The notes below the pieces were generated by a model. That model made no database searches and was not told the origin of the DNA. It saw only the letters and a list, made by a program, of their open reading frames with translations. From Chrysomallon squamiferum (lineage: Eukaryota; Mollusca; Gastropoda; Neomphalida; Peltospiridae): a DNA stretch of 60,000 bases. Location of the stretch: the NCBI GenBank assembly GCA_012295275.1, contig CM022677.1, positions 9,677,304 through 9,737,303 on the forward strand, written 5' to 3'. Position 1 is the first letter of the stretch; every line of letters begins with the position of its first letter. Made by a program: the position numbers and the translations under genes. Positions 25,129 through 38,237 of this stretch are shown here, piece after piece.

Positions 25129-25239
25129 CTGGAAGACAAAAATGTACTTAAGGTCAGAATGAACAAATGGTTTTCAAAGATCGTTTATAGTCCAAGACAT
25201 CTTGGAATATTTTAAAACAAAATTATTGTGTGTCTCTGT

Positions 25240-25244
25240 TGGTT

Positions 25245-25304
<60 letters not shown>

Positions 25305-25306
25305 TG
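25240..25306. repeat. (TG)n microsatellite
   Basis: About 30 TG units with a few interruptions, in the intron between the non-coding 5' exon and coding exon 1. Confidence 0.95.
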
Positions 25307-25621
25307 TTGCTTATCTGGTTTCAGTAATCCAATGCACCTGTAACAGAAACTTGACCTCCAAACAAAACATTAAAATTAACCTATACTTAAACTTTCTTTA
25401 ACATTAATCTACACATAAACATTGTCATTTAATATTAAACCAAACCCTAAGACTTTTCCTAAAACTGACCTTAGCCTATCTTAATTCTAGTAAAACTTAC
25501 ATATATTTTAATAATTGTGTCCATGCTTTATACAGAAACATATACACACAAGTATTCCAAAAGACGGTTTTCTTTGTACCACATAATCCATGGTCATTCA
25601 TGTATGAAACCACTTGTAATA

Positions 25622-26375
25622 TACTCAGCAAAAAAAGAATCTCTGTATGTTGAAATCTTGATTATATTTTATCATGCTATATAATCGAAAATCACAGAGC
25701 ATACATGCGTGTCATACCGTGATGTGCTTTCCATGTGCTTGTAGTTTCATAATGCTGAATGTCAGACCAAACATGATTTTTCAGCCTGCAGGTTAGACAA
25801 CTGATACTGCACACCTTAGAAAAAAACAATAAATAATTTCTATAAAATACTGTTTGAAAATAAAACTATCAGACATGACTCTCAGAGAGCAGCTGGAATG
25901 CTTGTAACCAGAGACAGTATGCTGAAATACTATACTGAGACACTACACAGATATACTATTCTCTGGCACTATACAGAGACACCATACAGATACACTATAC
26001 AAAAACACTATACTGATACAATATACAAAGACACTATACTGATACAATATACAAAGCTATGATACACAGACTGAACAGTTGTTTGCAGGATACTGGATTC
26101 ACCAATGTCTGCCTTCAAGTGGCTGTCTGTGAAACTCGGGTCCAGTTTTTCCAGAACCAGTTTCAAGCAACACCATAATAGCCCAACATTCCACATTCAT
26201 GTACAGACAGGAACTGTCTGTGAGTATACTGTGTCCACATACAACTTTCCAACAAAACCATGATCAGTCATATGCTGCCAAGTTATCTAATTTCATAATT
26301 TCTGCCATGCACATAAAATAGTTTTTGAAAGAAACAATTATTGAACACATGCATACTTTCTTTTTTTGCCGAGTA
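25622..26375. mobile_element. Tc1/mariner-type non-autonomous element with terminal inverted repeats
   Basis: The ends TACTCAGCAAAAAAAGAA and TTCTTTTTTTGCCGAGTA are inverted repeats with one mismatch, flanked on both sides by TA. The 754-bp interior has no intact transposase but holds an 11-bp-like tandem of ACTATACAGAGACAC words. It lies in the first known intron of the chitin synthase. Confidence 0.8.
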
Positions 26376-26915
26376 TATTTTTGAAATACCACTGAAATAT
26401 TTTTGAAATACACTAAAATTATTTTAAATAAAAAAATAAAAATAAAAAAAAATAATAACTAAAATAAAAAAATATCACTCACAGTATTTAAAAAATGTTT
26501 AATTCATATTCTATTTCATTTCTACACAATGTACTACCTTAGATTTCTTTGTTACTAACATCTGAGAAAATCTGAAAAATTATTACAAAAACTGTTATTT
26601 TCAGTGTCATTTTCTTTTTAATCTACATTATTTTTATTCATTTGATGATTATTTTATTTTTATAGATCATCAAAACAGTTTGAAAAGGACAAGTTAGTTA
26701 CAAACAGACTGAACAATAGCTGTAAATTCTCTATTACTAACATACAGAAACAGACATGTGTAGCTGAACTTAGCAAGCATGTAATTATTACTATGTAAAT
26801 AAGTAAAAACTTTAAAATTCACTATCAAATTCAGCACTACATAAGAAGTTACATAATGTGTGTTTATGTTATTTTATATATAATCTATATATATTTGGGG
26901 TAATCGACTACTTAC

Positions 26916-26987
26916 CTTCTGTTGTGCTGTAAATATATTCAGTGAAGCGGTCTGTCATGTGTTGTCATAAAGAGGCACATGACAAAA
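26916..26987 (-). other. non-coding 5' exon of the chitin synthase
   Basis: A 72-nt segment has a strong acceptor (poly-T then TTCAG) at its 5' end and a GTAAGT donor at its 3' end. It pairs with the acceptor at 25129-25131 that precedes the first coding exon. The first exon and promoter must lie further to the right and were not identified. It carries upstream ATGs (see findings). Assignment to this gene is inference. Confidence 0.6.
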
Positions 26988-27229
26988 CTGAACAAAAAAA
27001 ACAAGTTCAAAGTTTAGCTCTCTATCTCACAGGCTTGAATTATCTTGATTCTGTTATCATATTTCATTCACCTCTTCTCAATGTTAATTATAAATGTAAG
27101 TTATTTCCTGACAGTGGCTAACACTGCAGGTAGAAAGGTATTATTACCAGGGATAATTTATAAAATAAATTCCTGAACTGAAGATTTTTAAACAGGAACT
27201 GAGTATATTGTATAAAGAACTATTATTGT

Positions 27230-27263
<34 letters not shown>

Positions 27264-27605
27264 TTTATATGTGTAATGTAAATTCAAATCTGAAGTATTT
27301 ACCACTCCTTGTTATGATTTGTTCTTTTGACCATAAAAAATATATACTTTTGGCTTTTTAAATTAACACATTTTGTATTTTTAATCCCAAATGTTACTAT
27401 AAACATTTGCATATATATTTTAAATGAGGAATATGACACAAAACATCCTATACAGAAGTAAATATATTCTATAATATTCAGATGGAATAAAAATTAATAA
27501 TAATTAAATAAATAAATAAATAAATAAAAAAGTGCTCTTGATAATTTTCACGAAGAGGTGTAATATCAATAATCAATACAATTGTTTGAACTTACACTCT
27601 TAAAG

Positions 27606-27915
27606 CAGTGGTGTAGCTAGTGAGTGTGATCCAGAGGCGGCCTCAAAAATCTATTACTTTGTACAGTGACACTCCCTTAATTTATAATTATGTAAAAATT
27701 AGTTTGTGTACTTTGAAATATTACTTTCACATACTCAGATATATATTATATAAATATGTATATTTCAAATATACACCAAATATACTTCAGTTTAAGTTGG
27801 AAAAATAAATAAAAGAAGATGCACCCTGTACAGGCTTAAACCCAAAATAGTCACCCTCATAAACGATATTAATCTTGGGTGATCACCTTGTCACCCCTCC
27901 CTAGCTATGCTACTG
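27606..27915. mobile_element. 310-bp MITE with hAT-like ends
   Basis: Starts CAGTGGTGTAGCTAG and ends CTAGCTATGCTACTG (inverted). Flanking 8-mers TCTTAAAG and CCCTAATG agree at 5 of 8 positions, compatible with an aged 8-bp target duplication. Confidence 0.6.
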
Positions 27916-29537
27916 CCCTAATGGTCATTATTTTAGTGGACGACTTTCATCAAATTATACCATTCTCGCTATAAATGATACAGAACTGTAAGTAAAATAA
28001 AATAATTTATCTTTGAGGTGCTTAACTGATGATAAACAAATTTTGTTAACAATTCACAAGAAGCTTAATTAGAGACTCTAGAGTACTTCCTTTTTCTCCA
28101 CCATTTCCCGTTTTGTGATTATATTTTATTTTGATTGATTGATTGACTGTTTTCATCCTAAAGTTTATATTATTATTATTATTATTATTATTAATATTGC
28201 TTTGGTGGAGATATTTAACATATTTGTTGATAATTTCATGAATGAATGATGAATACAACAGGAGTATTATAATAATAATAATAATAATAATAATTGTAAA
28301 CATTATTTCTGAACAACTAGAAGAGCATGGAAAGACAATAAATTATGTGCACTAATCACAGTATTTAGTGTAATTATGGCCTATTGTTTCAAGTTTGACT
28401 AAAAAACTGTGATTGAAGTTCATTAACTTCTTATAATCTCCCTCTTTCAAAGAAAAAAATCTTAGGATATAAAGTCCACCTCAGTAAATTAAATCTCTAC
28501 CTTGATAAAGTTACAGGTAATTAATTATGTGTAAATAAAATAATATAGTTTAATAAACTTTAATTATAACAAGGTACAATAAATACATCCTATCAAATGG
28601 CAGTATTCACATGACATATCAATCAATGATAATGATCTATTTACTATCCATACCGCATGTCAATGTTTCAAATCATCATTTTAAAATTAGAATGCACCAA
28701 AATGAGTAAGTCAAACTGTATAAGACTTGCTCTGTCAATAATATTAGTATTTGCTTATTAGTTTTTGCTTATTAAAATTTAATTTACTTAATTCTTTCCA
28801 GATGTGAATTAAATTGGACAAAAGCATGTACATAGTTTGACAAGTACAATGCTAATACAATATCTTTTAATAAAAAAAATGCTTCCCACTAATACTAATT
28901 AAACTTATTCCTCCATTAGTTCCAAGGCATTGCCATAACCATAGAAAAATCAAATAAAAGGTAAATACTACATAATAAAGAATCACAAATGAGGCTATTT
29001 TTAGATCACAACACCATCTGAGAAACTGAAGTCAAGTGACCACCAATTTTTTTGTTTGTTATTTTTTGGACATCAGAAATAAATAAATTGCACAAAACCC
29101 ACTAGATTTTGGTTGTAGGCACAGTCAGTATATACATCACTAACTGGCTCCAGTATTATTTCAAGCCAGATTTAATCACTTAAATCGACATCTTATGAAA
29201 AGAATAATAATTTTGATCACAAACTAAAACCTTCAAACAGATTCCAGGAGATTCAGATTGTAGAGAATCAGCTTGATCAGTTGCTTTCTGACTTGGAGTG
29301 AACAGGTCGTGACTTAACACTTGGTCAAACAATTGGTCATGTAATTGCTTTGAGCTTCAGTACCATAGTTTTTGTTTTAATTGATGTTATATTATTCTTT
29401 ATTTCTGAAAGGAAATCTATTGCTCGAAAACATATCTTTACATAATTATCTTTATATGGTTTTCTACTGCTATCAGGTGACAAAAACTGTTGGAAAAATA
29501 AATGAAACTAACATATTGAACTTTAGTTTGTTCGAGC

Positions 29538-29575
<38 letters not shown>

Positions 29576-31079
29576 AGAATACAAAATAGAGTATGGCTGA
29601 GTAGCAATTCAGCAGTTGCTGAACTAACAACATATGTGAGTCATTGAATAGTCACTATAATCACAAATTAGAGCCCAGTCACTGCACAGTAAATCAAATT
29701 TTTCTTCATAATGGAACATTTATTTATAAGACAAACATGGTGAGGAGAGAAACCTTAAAACAAAGACAAAACTTTTAAAATATTTTGTTTATTTTTATAC
29801 AATACCATCAAAAATCCTGACAAAAATTCTGTAGTCTGATTTACTAATGGACCTCTTCACCCTTTTCATATGTGGTTCACTTTGCTGATGTTGGAGGATG
29901 AGGGTGGAAACCTGTGTCTATGCATATATTATTGGTGCCTGTCTAACGCAGCTGTATGTGAATGTAATTAGCAACGTCATCACCTAACCAAATTAGAACC
30001 CTGCAACAGGTGTAACACCTCTCAAAAATAGCACTAACTATACATACAGATCTCCCTATATAGGGTAGATAGCTACCCGATTTGGCTTGACTCTAAGGGT
30101 ATTCAGGGAACAAGGTCATATATGTATTTATATTCGGTCTACATTAAATGACTAGGAACACAACCCAAGTTTAGATTTAAAGCATATATGTATTGTATGA
30201 TCTAATAATAGTTATTTACCAAGTAAATACAATGCTTACATGGCCGATTACAAACAGTTTCACATCTCAAAATTACCATCACCACATAAGTGAACATATG
30301 GGGAATATTAAATATGCTTACCACTTAAGGTAAAATAGCCCACCTCATTAACTATTTGAATATGAAAGTATATCAAATAATGTACTGCTCAGCAGACCAA
30401 TAGCGTTATAATCAGTTAACAAATAACACTACTGTTTTCAAGTACCTACAGTCAAAGTTCACCTCAGATTCTCAGCTATTCTCATCCACTGTTTTAGAGA
30501 TAACAGTTTACTTTGATCGGTTTGATCTCACATTACCAAATAATTGTTATACTACTTCAATAGATCCATCCATCCATCTGTCATCCCTCCCTCCCTCCCT
30601 ATATTTTTTTCTCTCTCTCTATCTATCTATCTATCTATCTATCTATATATACAAACTGATCTCTCTCTATCAACCAAAATGTGATCTCTGCTTTTATTGC
30701 CTAGAAAAGACCACATAGTGGATCTCTTAATATTCCTGTCCTGGGAATGGTGATGTGACTGTTTGGAACATTAGCAGACATACAGAGATACTGGTTGGTC
30801 CCCAAAAACAACACCTAACCATAGCTTACATAATTTTTAAGGAAAGCTAACATCTATTATGTATTAAAGAGGAATCTACTCTCTTCATCACACTTAGCTC
30901 ATCTAATTCTTAAGGGTTACATAATAAAGAGGAGAATGTCATCACTGTCACACTACCCAAGGATGCTAATTGCCTACCTGCATCTGGAGTCTACAATTCA
31001 ATGATTCACATATATTGTTAGTTCAGGAACATCTGCAATAGATATTCCTGATACAAAGTGGAAAAATAAATGCTATCTG

Positions 31080-31490
31080 ATAAATACACATAACTGCTTC
31101 AACTTCTCGCTGAGCTTATCAGAAGGTCCCACTGACATACATCTGATCAGAATAATTCAAAAGTTCCTGATGATCTTCAAATGTTTGGGATGTTGTCACA
31201 GAAGAATGCCATATCATCCATCACATGGTCCAGAGGTAGAAAAGGTCAGGCCATCTATCATCCCTGCAAACATCTTGACATCTATTTCTGATACAGTTTA
31301 ATCCAAGGTCCTATATCTTGTAAGTTAGCTGGGATAGGTGAAACAGCTTATATAACAACTTCTAAAGTCTGTAACCATTATTTCCAGATCTGGATAAATA
31401 CTATGTTCACCATACTTGTCCAGTATACTCTGAAGCAGCTCCTCATAGACTTTGATAGCTGCCTCATCAGGATCCTACATGAACATGGAC
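31080..31490 (-). pseudogene. degraded MULE-like transposase fragment
   Basis: Read on the minus strand, one frame gives DPDEAAIKVYEELLQSILDK and then PDLEIMVTDF, resembling the MULE catalytic block in which a TDF(E) motif follows an ETYEELL-type helix. Downstream, shifted frames give MDDMAFFCDNIPNI and a MYVSGTF-like segment, similar to MULE. Stops and frameshifts interrupt it. Family assignment is from pattern memory only. Confidence 0.4.
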
Positions 31491-34400
31491 CAGTCACACT
31501 AACATCACTTGGTATCGTCGCCTTTAAAGCCAGAGGACCATTGTTTGCACACATTGCCAGTCCATCATAGCTTTTTTCTTAGTGGGGTAGGGGACTCTAG
31601 TCAAGAACTTCAGATATAGAGTGTAAAGCAAGAGAAAATAAGCTGATGGTATATTTATAAAAAAATAACACTTAATAATTTATAAAATGAAACAGGACTA
31701 AAAACTGTTATAGCTAGGGGTGCTCTTAGGGCAATATCTTAGAAAACATTATTGAAAACCAGAAAATAAAGTGTAACAGGGAAATAGTTTGCCAGTTGAG
31801 AGCCATCCTTCAAATGACAGTGACCCAACTGTTAACTGGGTCATAACAAATACATTTATTAACTGCAATGCAGTTTACTTATTAGTTTTTATGACAACAA
31901 CCTTCATGTTTGGTCCTAGTGTTCCAGACCTCTTGCATAAAACTTTGTTCTTTCTTTTTCAATCATAGCTGAGAGAAAATAAAAATACTGTCATAACAAC
32001 CTTTGTTCTGTCAAAACAGTCTTTGAAAATCATTTCTGTTCATTTAACATCTGCAGAAAATGTTATAAATATCTTTTTCATAATTTCAGTAATAATAATA
32101 ATAAAACTGAATATATTGAGAGTAAATATTTTGTTAAATTTAACCAAGAACCTTTACTGATTTGGAAGAATAAAGGTTGTTTTGACTACATTTTGTAAGT
32201 TTAAATAAGAAAATATATTTCCTATCTATTTCACTTTTAAAAGACTTACAACTCGGTATCTATTATTCAGAAATTCTGCCAGAGTTGATAAACTATCAAA
32301 AATTGAGATATATTAGAATAAAAAAATTCAAATAGTTCTGTACAGTACCTACTCATTGATAAGATGGTTTGCAGAATATGTAGGAACAAATAAAAATAAA
32401 AACAGTAAGAATAATAATAATAGAATTTTTATTTTTTTTATTTTAGTTCAGTTTTTATTTCTATTGTCTATTCTATAACTTTGTCACTTTTTTTTTGTAC
32501 ATTTTTCTTTCTGTTCTTCTTTAGATACAAATTATTAATTTTTATTTTTATTTTTTTTTATATTTTTTTTAAGTAAACCAAATGATCTGGCTGAGTATTC
32601 TATTAAACACTGAGCTAGTAAACAAGTTTTAAGAATAAATAATTTCCTTGTTAGGATGGTGATGCAGTGGTAACTTAGAAAGATGAAACATAATATTATT
32701 GAAACTAATGATAATTTTGTGAAATTTGTTTTCACTCTCATACTGTACAGTTATTATCTACTTGGATACTGTGGATGGTAAAATATTTTATCATTGAGTC
32801 AACATTCACATGACTACTGCTGCCCCATGTCACACAGTCTTTTTCCATCAAGTAATTTTCCATTGTCTTTTTCAAGATAATTGTGAAGAAGAAATTTAAA
32901 ATTGTTATGTTATCTCACATAAATCAATGACAACTTATAACATTTTTACACTAATGAATTTGCTAAGTTGTTTCAGCAGTTTCTGAATTTTACATTCATT
33001 TTCAGAAGTGCACACACACACACACACACAATCATATATTTATATAGTTTTCTAAGAAAAAAAATGAACATAATATTTTGCTTTAAATCATCATCATGGG
33101 CATGTGCATGTATGTATGTTGTGTTTTTAAAGCTTTTTTTAAATTGGTGACATAAATTATAAGAACATAACAAAAGTAATATACTGATGTAAATAATTTT
33201 ATATTTATTGAAACAGAGGGATTGTTCTCCTTTATTACAGCTTATTTTATTAAGAATTAAAAATGCAATTAAAACTATTGTTATTATTGTTTGTAATTGG
33301 TTAATACATGAAAATAAGTAGAATCATGCAGTAAATAATAGATTTTGACACTTGTTGAAATAAAGTCATGACTTTGCATTATCATTAATTATCCAATAAA
33401 CAGTATAGAGAAAGGTGGATATTTGTAATTTCCCATAGCTGCCTTATAATTTACAGATACACTTATTTTAACTATTTTATACCAATAATTGCATATCAAG
33501 CCAAAGTTATGGGAAAAGTATGTGTCAGTGTTTACATAACTTTTTCTGTCTGCATGACTTTTTCTGTGATTGTATTCCAATTTATTCACAATTCATAATA
33601 AAGCCATTTTATTTACAATTCAGAATAAAGCCATTCACAGTTACATACAAACAACACAACTGAATATTAATTATAATGCAGATAACAAGTTTATGTTACT
33701 GCTTATATATTCATAGCTCTATAAATAAAAAGTTACTGTTTGAATAGTTTTTCTACTAGTCAGAGTGTTTATGAATGTTTTATGTATGTATGTTTATATA
33801 TTTGTGTGTGTGTGTGTGTGTGTGTACTTTGAAGAGTAATATTTGAATAGTTACTTTTTGTCTACTACTCAGATATATGTATGTGTGCATGTGTGCTTGT
33901 ATGTGTTTGTCTGTGTTTGTATTTATATATATTTGTATATCAAAATATATTATGTATAAAACCATTAATATTGTTGGTCATTGTAGTTTTCAGTTACATT
34001 CAAGACTGTTAATATTTGATGATGAAAATACTGCATTCTTTTTGATGAAATGGCAAAACCCTTCTGATAGTTAATAAAAACACCCAGCACAGCTTTTAAC
34101 GTGTCTCTCCATAATCTTACTGTCATTTTGCTTGAAGTACAAATAGGCAGTAAGATGCTGGTAAGTTTAATATATTCATTAATGCTATTTTTACTATATT
34201 TCTGATCATCCAATATTTTAACAAAATTTTATGTTAAAATGTTAGTTCTAAAATCTGTTCTGAAATAGTGTTGAAATACTGAGGATATTAGTGTTTAAAT
34301 AAGAGTAAAATAAAAGACTTTTTAAATACAGGTTTCATTTTTTATTTTTTATATTTATATACTTTTTCTAAATATATTTAATTATCATTATCAGTGAAAG

Positions 34401-35889
34401 ACAGATGACTATAAAAATATAACCGTTCAAACGGTGTATGTGTGTATGCATTTGTAAAACAGTGAATGCATACATGCACAGATTTCTTTATGTATGTGTC
34501 TTGCTTGTTAACATTTAAGTTTAAAAAAAACTATTTATATTCACACAATATGAAATGACAAATTCTATTTATTTTAAAACACTTTAATGTAGTTCATAAT
34601 AACAAATAAAAATACTGAGCCTGACAGATATAGACATTGTGTATGTGCATGTGTGCATGTGGGATATACACATTACATGAAAGGACTAAAAGCGACTTAG
34701 AGCCCACTGCAGATAAAAATTAGGGCTATAAACCTGAGATCACAGGTAATCAAAGGTGCAGATACATAAAAGTGTTAGTTCAAATTATAGGTTTAGACAA
34801 CTCTTACAGTAATAATGATTTCTTACCATTGCTAAGAACCAAAACAGTATGAAGAATGTCAAAAAGATTGGAGAATTATAAAAAAAACATTAAAAGTTAT
34901 TTCAGTGAACTATATACTTATGCCAAAAATGAACACTTAATGTTTGAGAAATAAACTCATTAAAACTATTAACTGTGAGTAAATATTGTTTCTAACAACA
35001 TATATATATATATATATATATGTCTGTATGTATGTATGTATGTGTGTATACACATATGTATGGTCTGTATATGTATAAGTATGTGTGTGTGTGTGTAGAT
35101 GTATTCATGAGAAAACAAGAAAGTGTGTATATCATGACACCATGGATATATCCTATGGCATATCAGATTCCAGAGGTTTTAAATAGTTGTGTTTCTCATT
35201 ATCTGTAGGATAGACCATATACTGGGCTGAACTGTGAATTGACCTGATTATAGAGTGAGTATTAATGCGAATCACTGAAGGCTAATGGTGGCCTAACCCA
35301 AAGATCAAGCATGTAGAGGAGCAGAGGAAGAGGTGGCTGCTGGTGTGCTTGCTTGTGATGAAAAAGAATGGAATGAGGCAAAACCTTGCAGGAACATACT
35401 TCAGAAAAGTGTACAAGTCAAAGAGATTCTGTGCAGATTTGGCTAGAAGACTTCTAGAAGAAAACATTGAAGTTTCTGTTGAATTCATTAAAGACCACAG
35501 TTGCTTTGGGGAAAAAGAAGGACTAAATATAGCCACAGGAGAGGCCAGTTCAAAGTTGACAAACACATGGCATGTTTGTGCAATATCTGGTCACGTTTTA
35601 TATAGAGAAAAAAGGAGCTATCATTATCAGCCAAAGAGATATTGCCTGTTCAGATATAAGCCACATTCAGATATAAGAGACATAGCACAGTGATCTTCTA
35701 GAGACATTCAGAGGTCAATGACATTGCTGATGTTGCTTTTAAAGAGGAGTATGCGTGAAACAAAACAGTGCATTCTTTTCTGCCTTCCCAATCTGTGCTG
35801 AAAGTTTCAGCAACCCATGTGAAGGGTACTGCAAGAAGAACAACTGTAGCTCATCGGAGACATGGATTAGAATGCAACACTTACTATTA

Positions 35890-36119
35890 AATGTGGCTTC
35901 AGACACCACTGGTACTCCTGCCATTACCATCATTATTACCAGTACTACTATATCTATGAGTACCTCCGGAAAGGCTGCTATTACCATCACTACTACTAGC
36001 ACTGTGTATTAATATCACTGGTACCAATATCATTACCATCACTACTTCCAGCATTACAATATCTATGAGTACCACCAGTAGGCTGCTATTACCATCACTA
36101 CTATCAGAAGTATCATCAC
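35890..36119. repeat. trinucleotide-like low-complexity tract (ACC/ATC/ACT)
   Basis: Degenerate repeats of ACCATCACTACTA and ACTATATCTATGAGTACC over about 230 bp produce spurious long open frames on both strands. Confidence 0.7.
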
Positions 36120-36244
36120 CAATATGCAGATAAGGCTGACATGTATGACCACACCCATTAGATCTGCAGCTCTGACCCCCGAGGCATGACCCTGGTGTAC
36201 ACATTTCTATACACATTTCAAATGATCTTTCATGTGGTAAGGTG
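36120..36244 (-). CDS. candidate exon for a Cys-rich WAP-like segment
   Basis: A good acceptor (TTTTTTGTTATCAG) opens a 125-nt segment closed by ATTG/GTGATG. Its frame encodes MCIEMCTPGSCLGGQSC and then RSNGCGHTCQPYL, with six Cys spaced x3, x4, x5, x4, x3. The SNGCGHTC end resembles the C-terminal part of whey acidic protein four-disulfide domains, although the usual CC pair reads CR. No neighbouring exon was found; the flank on the gene's 3' side is low-complexity ATC/ACC repeat. It could be an exon of a secreted inhibitor-like protein, or a relic. Confidence 0.3.
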
Positions 36245-37043
36245 CTGATAACAAAAAATTGGCCTATGTCATTGGAATGTTTCAAAATGCATTAACTAAA
36301 GAACATTTTGTACAGTTGACCTCCCCATAACCTCTCATAGTGTAACATCATTTTAAGCATACAGTGGTCTCTAAATAATAATAATAATAACTATTACTGT
36401 TACTACTATGGTAACTATTACTACTACTGTTACTATATATATACATAAACAAATATAAGAAAAAACGGAATTACTTAAAATGATCCAGAAGGAACATTAA
36501 AAAAATATGTTATTTTGAATAACATTTATTTCAAAACAAAACTGTTCATGATTTATTTTGTTATTATTTTTAATGTATGCATTATCTTTTGAGTGTATAA
36601 TTCAGTAGTATATAATAAACATTCATTTCTCTTTGCTGATTGGATGAGACTAATGATCTCAAACTGACCAGCATCAGAAATAAAATTAGGTTAGCCGGAA
36701 GTGCACACATGACCAATTTTAAGATAACCACAAATAGCAGAGATGTCAATGAACTTCATCATAAAAAGTAAAATTTGGAATAATCGTTTTCAGAGATATC
36801 ATCCACTGTTTGTAAAATGAAAAGAAAAAAGAAAAAAAACAACTTTATAGTAAGTTCATTGACATCACTGTGCTTGCTGTGAGAAAACCGAAATAGTGGT
36901 GCAGAAAATGTACATGATCCCGTTCATCGAACGTTACCAACGATGGAAAAGAGAAAAAAAAGAGAAAAAAATGAAAGAAAAGAAAAAAGAGGATTGCAGA
37001 TGAACCCTGTGAGTAGCAGACTACTGATTCATTTATTTATTTG

Positions 37044-37079
<36 letters not shown>

Positions 37080-37214
37080 TTAAATTAATAACATTTTTTT
37101 TTATTTATTTATTTGTTTCTTTGTTTATTATATTATTATTTTTGCATTATCGATGAATCAGTTTCATCATAGTAATGAGCTCATCTATATTAGTTCACTT
37201 GTCAGGAAGTCGAA

Positions 37215-37290
37215 GCTGATTGGTCAGTGCTGAATATTATTATGACATTTAGCAACAAGGCAATTAGCAACTAGACAGTTAGCAACAGAG
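37215..37290 (+). promoter_or_regulatory. candidate promoter block, copy A: inverted CCAAT plus three 15-bp-spaced AGCAAC motifs
   Basis: GATTGGTCAGT (an inverted CCAAT box) is followed by AGCAAC at 37251, 37266 and 37281, exactly 15 bp apart, some 50-90 bp before the ancestral start codon. The same arrangement is kept in copy B. TTAGCAAC resembles an RFX (X-box) half site; this reading is inference. Confidence 0.4.
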
Positions 37291-37338
37291 CAGTCAGCTG
37301 CAGTTGTGTTTATATAATTAAAAAAATAAAACAAAACA

Positions 37339-37967
37339 TTAAAGTGGCTACCATGGTGCTGTCTGTGTATCACAGACATAAAAGGAAATTCAAAAAAATG
37401 ATTGAGGCTAAACAAGAGTTCCTCAGAGGCTTGTATAATTAAGAATTTAAAAAGATGGTAATTGATAAGCATCAGTAGTCAGTAGTTAGACTAATTACAA
37501 ATATAACACATTTCTACCATGTCCAAATGGTAATATGTCTTAACCTTACATTATATAACTGAACAAACAAATAATAAAATGTTAATCTAAAACCAAAAAT
37601 AACAAATAAAACAATATTATGTTCATATAAAACTGTATGTAATTGTTTATAATTTGCAGTGGCCAAAGATATTATTTTAGAAGACTTGGAGGAAACTGTG
37701 ATGAAACTGAATCTCATATCAGATGCGTACACTAGCGAGGTGGAGAAACTTCTACTACTCTGGGAATACTGTATCAGGGAATACCATCTGAATATTGCTG
37801 AATGCATCGACCATCCCAAGTTCAATCCTTTTAAAGAGTTAGATTTGTTTTGGCAAAGCAATGAAGATTTGCAAGCTGAGATATATGCACTTTGAAAGCT
37901 GCCTAAACGAGCTTCTGAGGAAGAACAAAGAGTTGTGTAGTATTCTCATGGATTTGCTGTATTAGGA
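37339..37967 (+). pseudogene. broken two-exon gene of unknown family, copy A
   Basis: Exon 1 (37339-37428) and exon 2 (from 37660) align with copy B. Exon 2 is open from AKDIILEDLEETVMKLN through HLNIAECIDHPKFNPFKEL to IYAL. Lesions relative to copy B: the start ATG reads TTA, 7 bp are missing in exon 1, the donor GT reads GC, CGA has become TGA at 37893, and 7 bp are missing before the final LLxKNxELCSIL block. Exon 1 encodes a Trp/Cys-rich start and a basic stretch; exon 2 looks helical and acidic. I do not recognise the family. Confidence 0.65.
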
Positions 37968-38237
37968 AGAAAACAACAAAATTTTGATCTGTCTGTCAGT
38001 CTGTTCCCTTAGGTTCTTCTACAACAGAATATAGAATTTCTCCATAAAATTATTAACTGTATTATAATTTTATAATATTGTCTGTTAAAATTGTTGTTGT
38101 TTTCCTAATTTTTGTGTTTGTTTTAACATATCACAGTTTTGGTATGGTTAGAACAGGAAATTATGTCAGAGAAAAATTAAAAGCATTGATCCAGTGAGCT
38201 TCCACATCAGTGAAATACTCTAACCACTGAGCCAGTC

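Larger units (their letters stand above)
26988..36119. other. intergenic region, mostly without recognisable genes
   Basis: The chitin synthase promoter should lie in the first part, but no convincing core element was found. Contains (CA)n at 27231-27262, (TA)n at 29541-29573, a (CCCT)/(TATC) tract at 30584-30646, the MITE at 27606 and a MULE-like relic at about 31.1-31.5 kb. A 350-nt open frame at 35343-35690 (plus strand, encoding RFCADLARRLLEEN) is not recognised. Confidence 0.5.

Noticed and set aside
24775-25215. 146-codon plus-strand frame
   Set aside because: It is the antisense shadow of chitin synthase exon 1.
35343-35693. 116-codon plus-strand frame
   Set aside because: No recognised domain, no splice signals that fit, and other frames nearby look equally coding-like; mentioned only in the intergenic note.
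35739-36119. Overlapping long frames on both strands
   Set aside because: They come from ACC/ATC trinucleotide-like repeats; only the Cys-rich part beyond 36120 was kept as a candidate.
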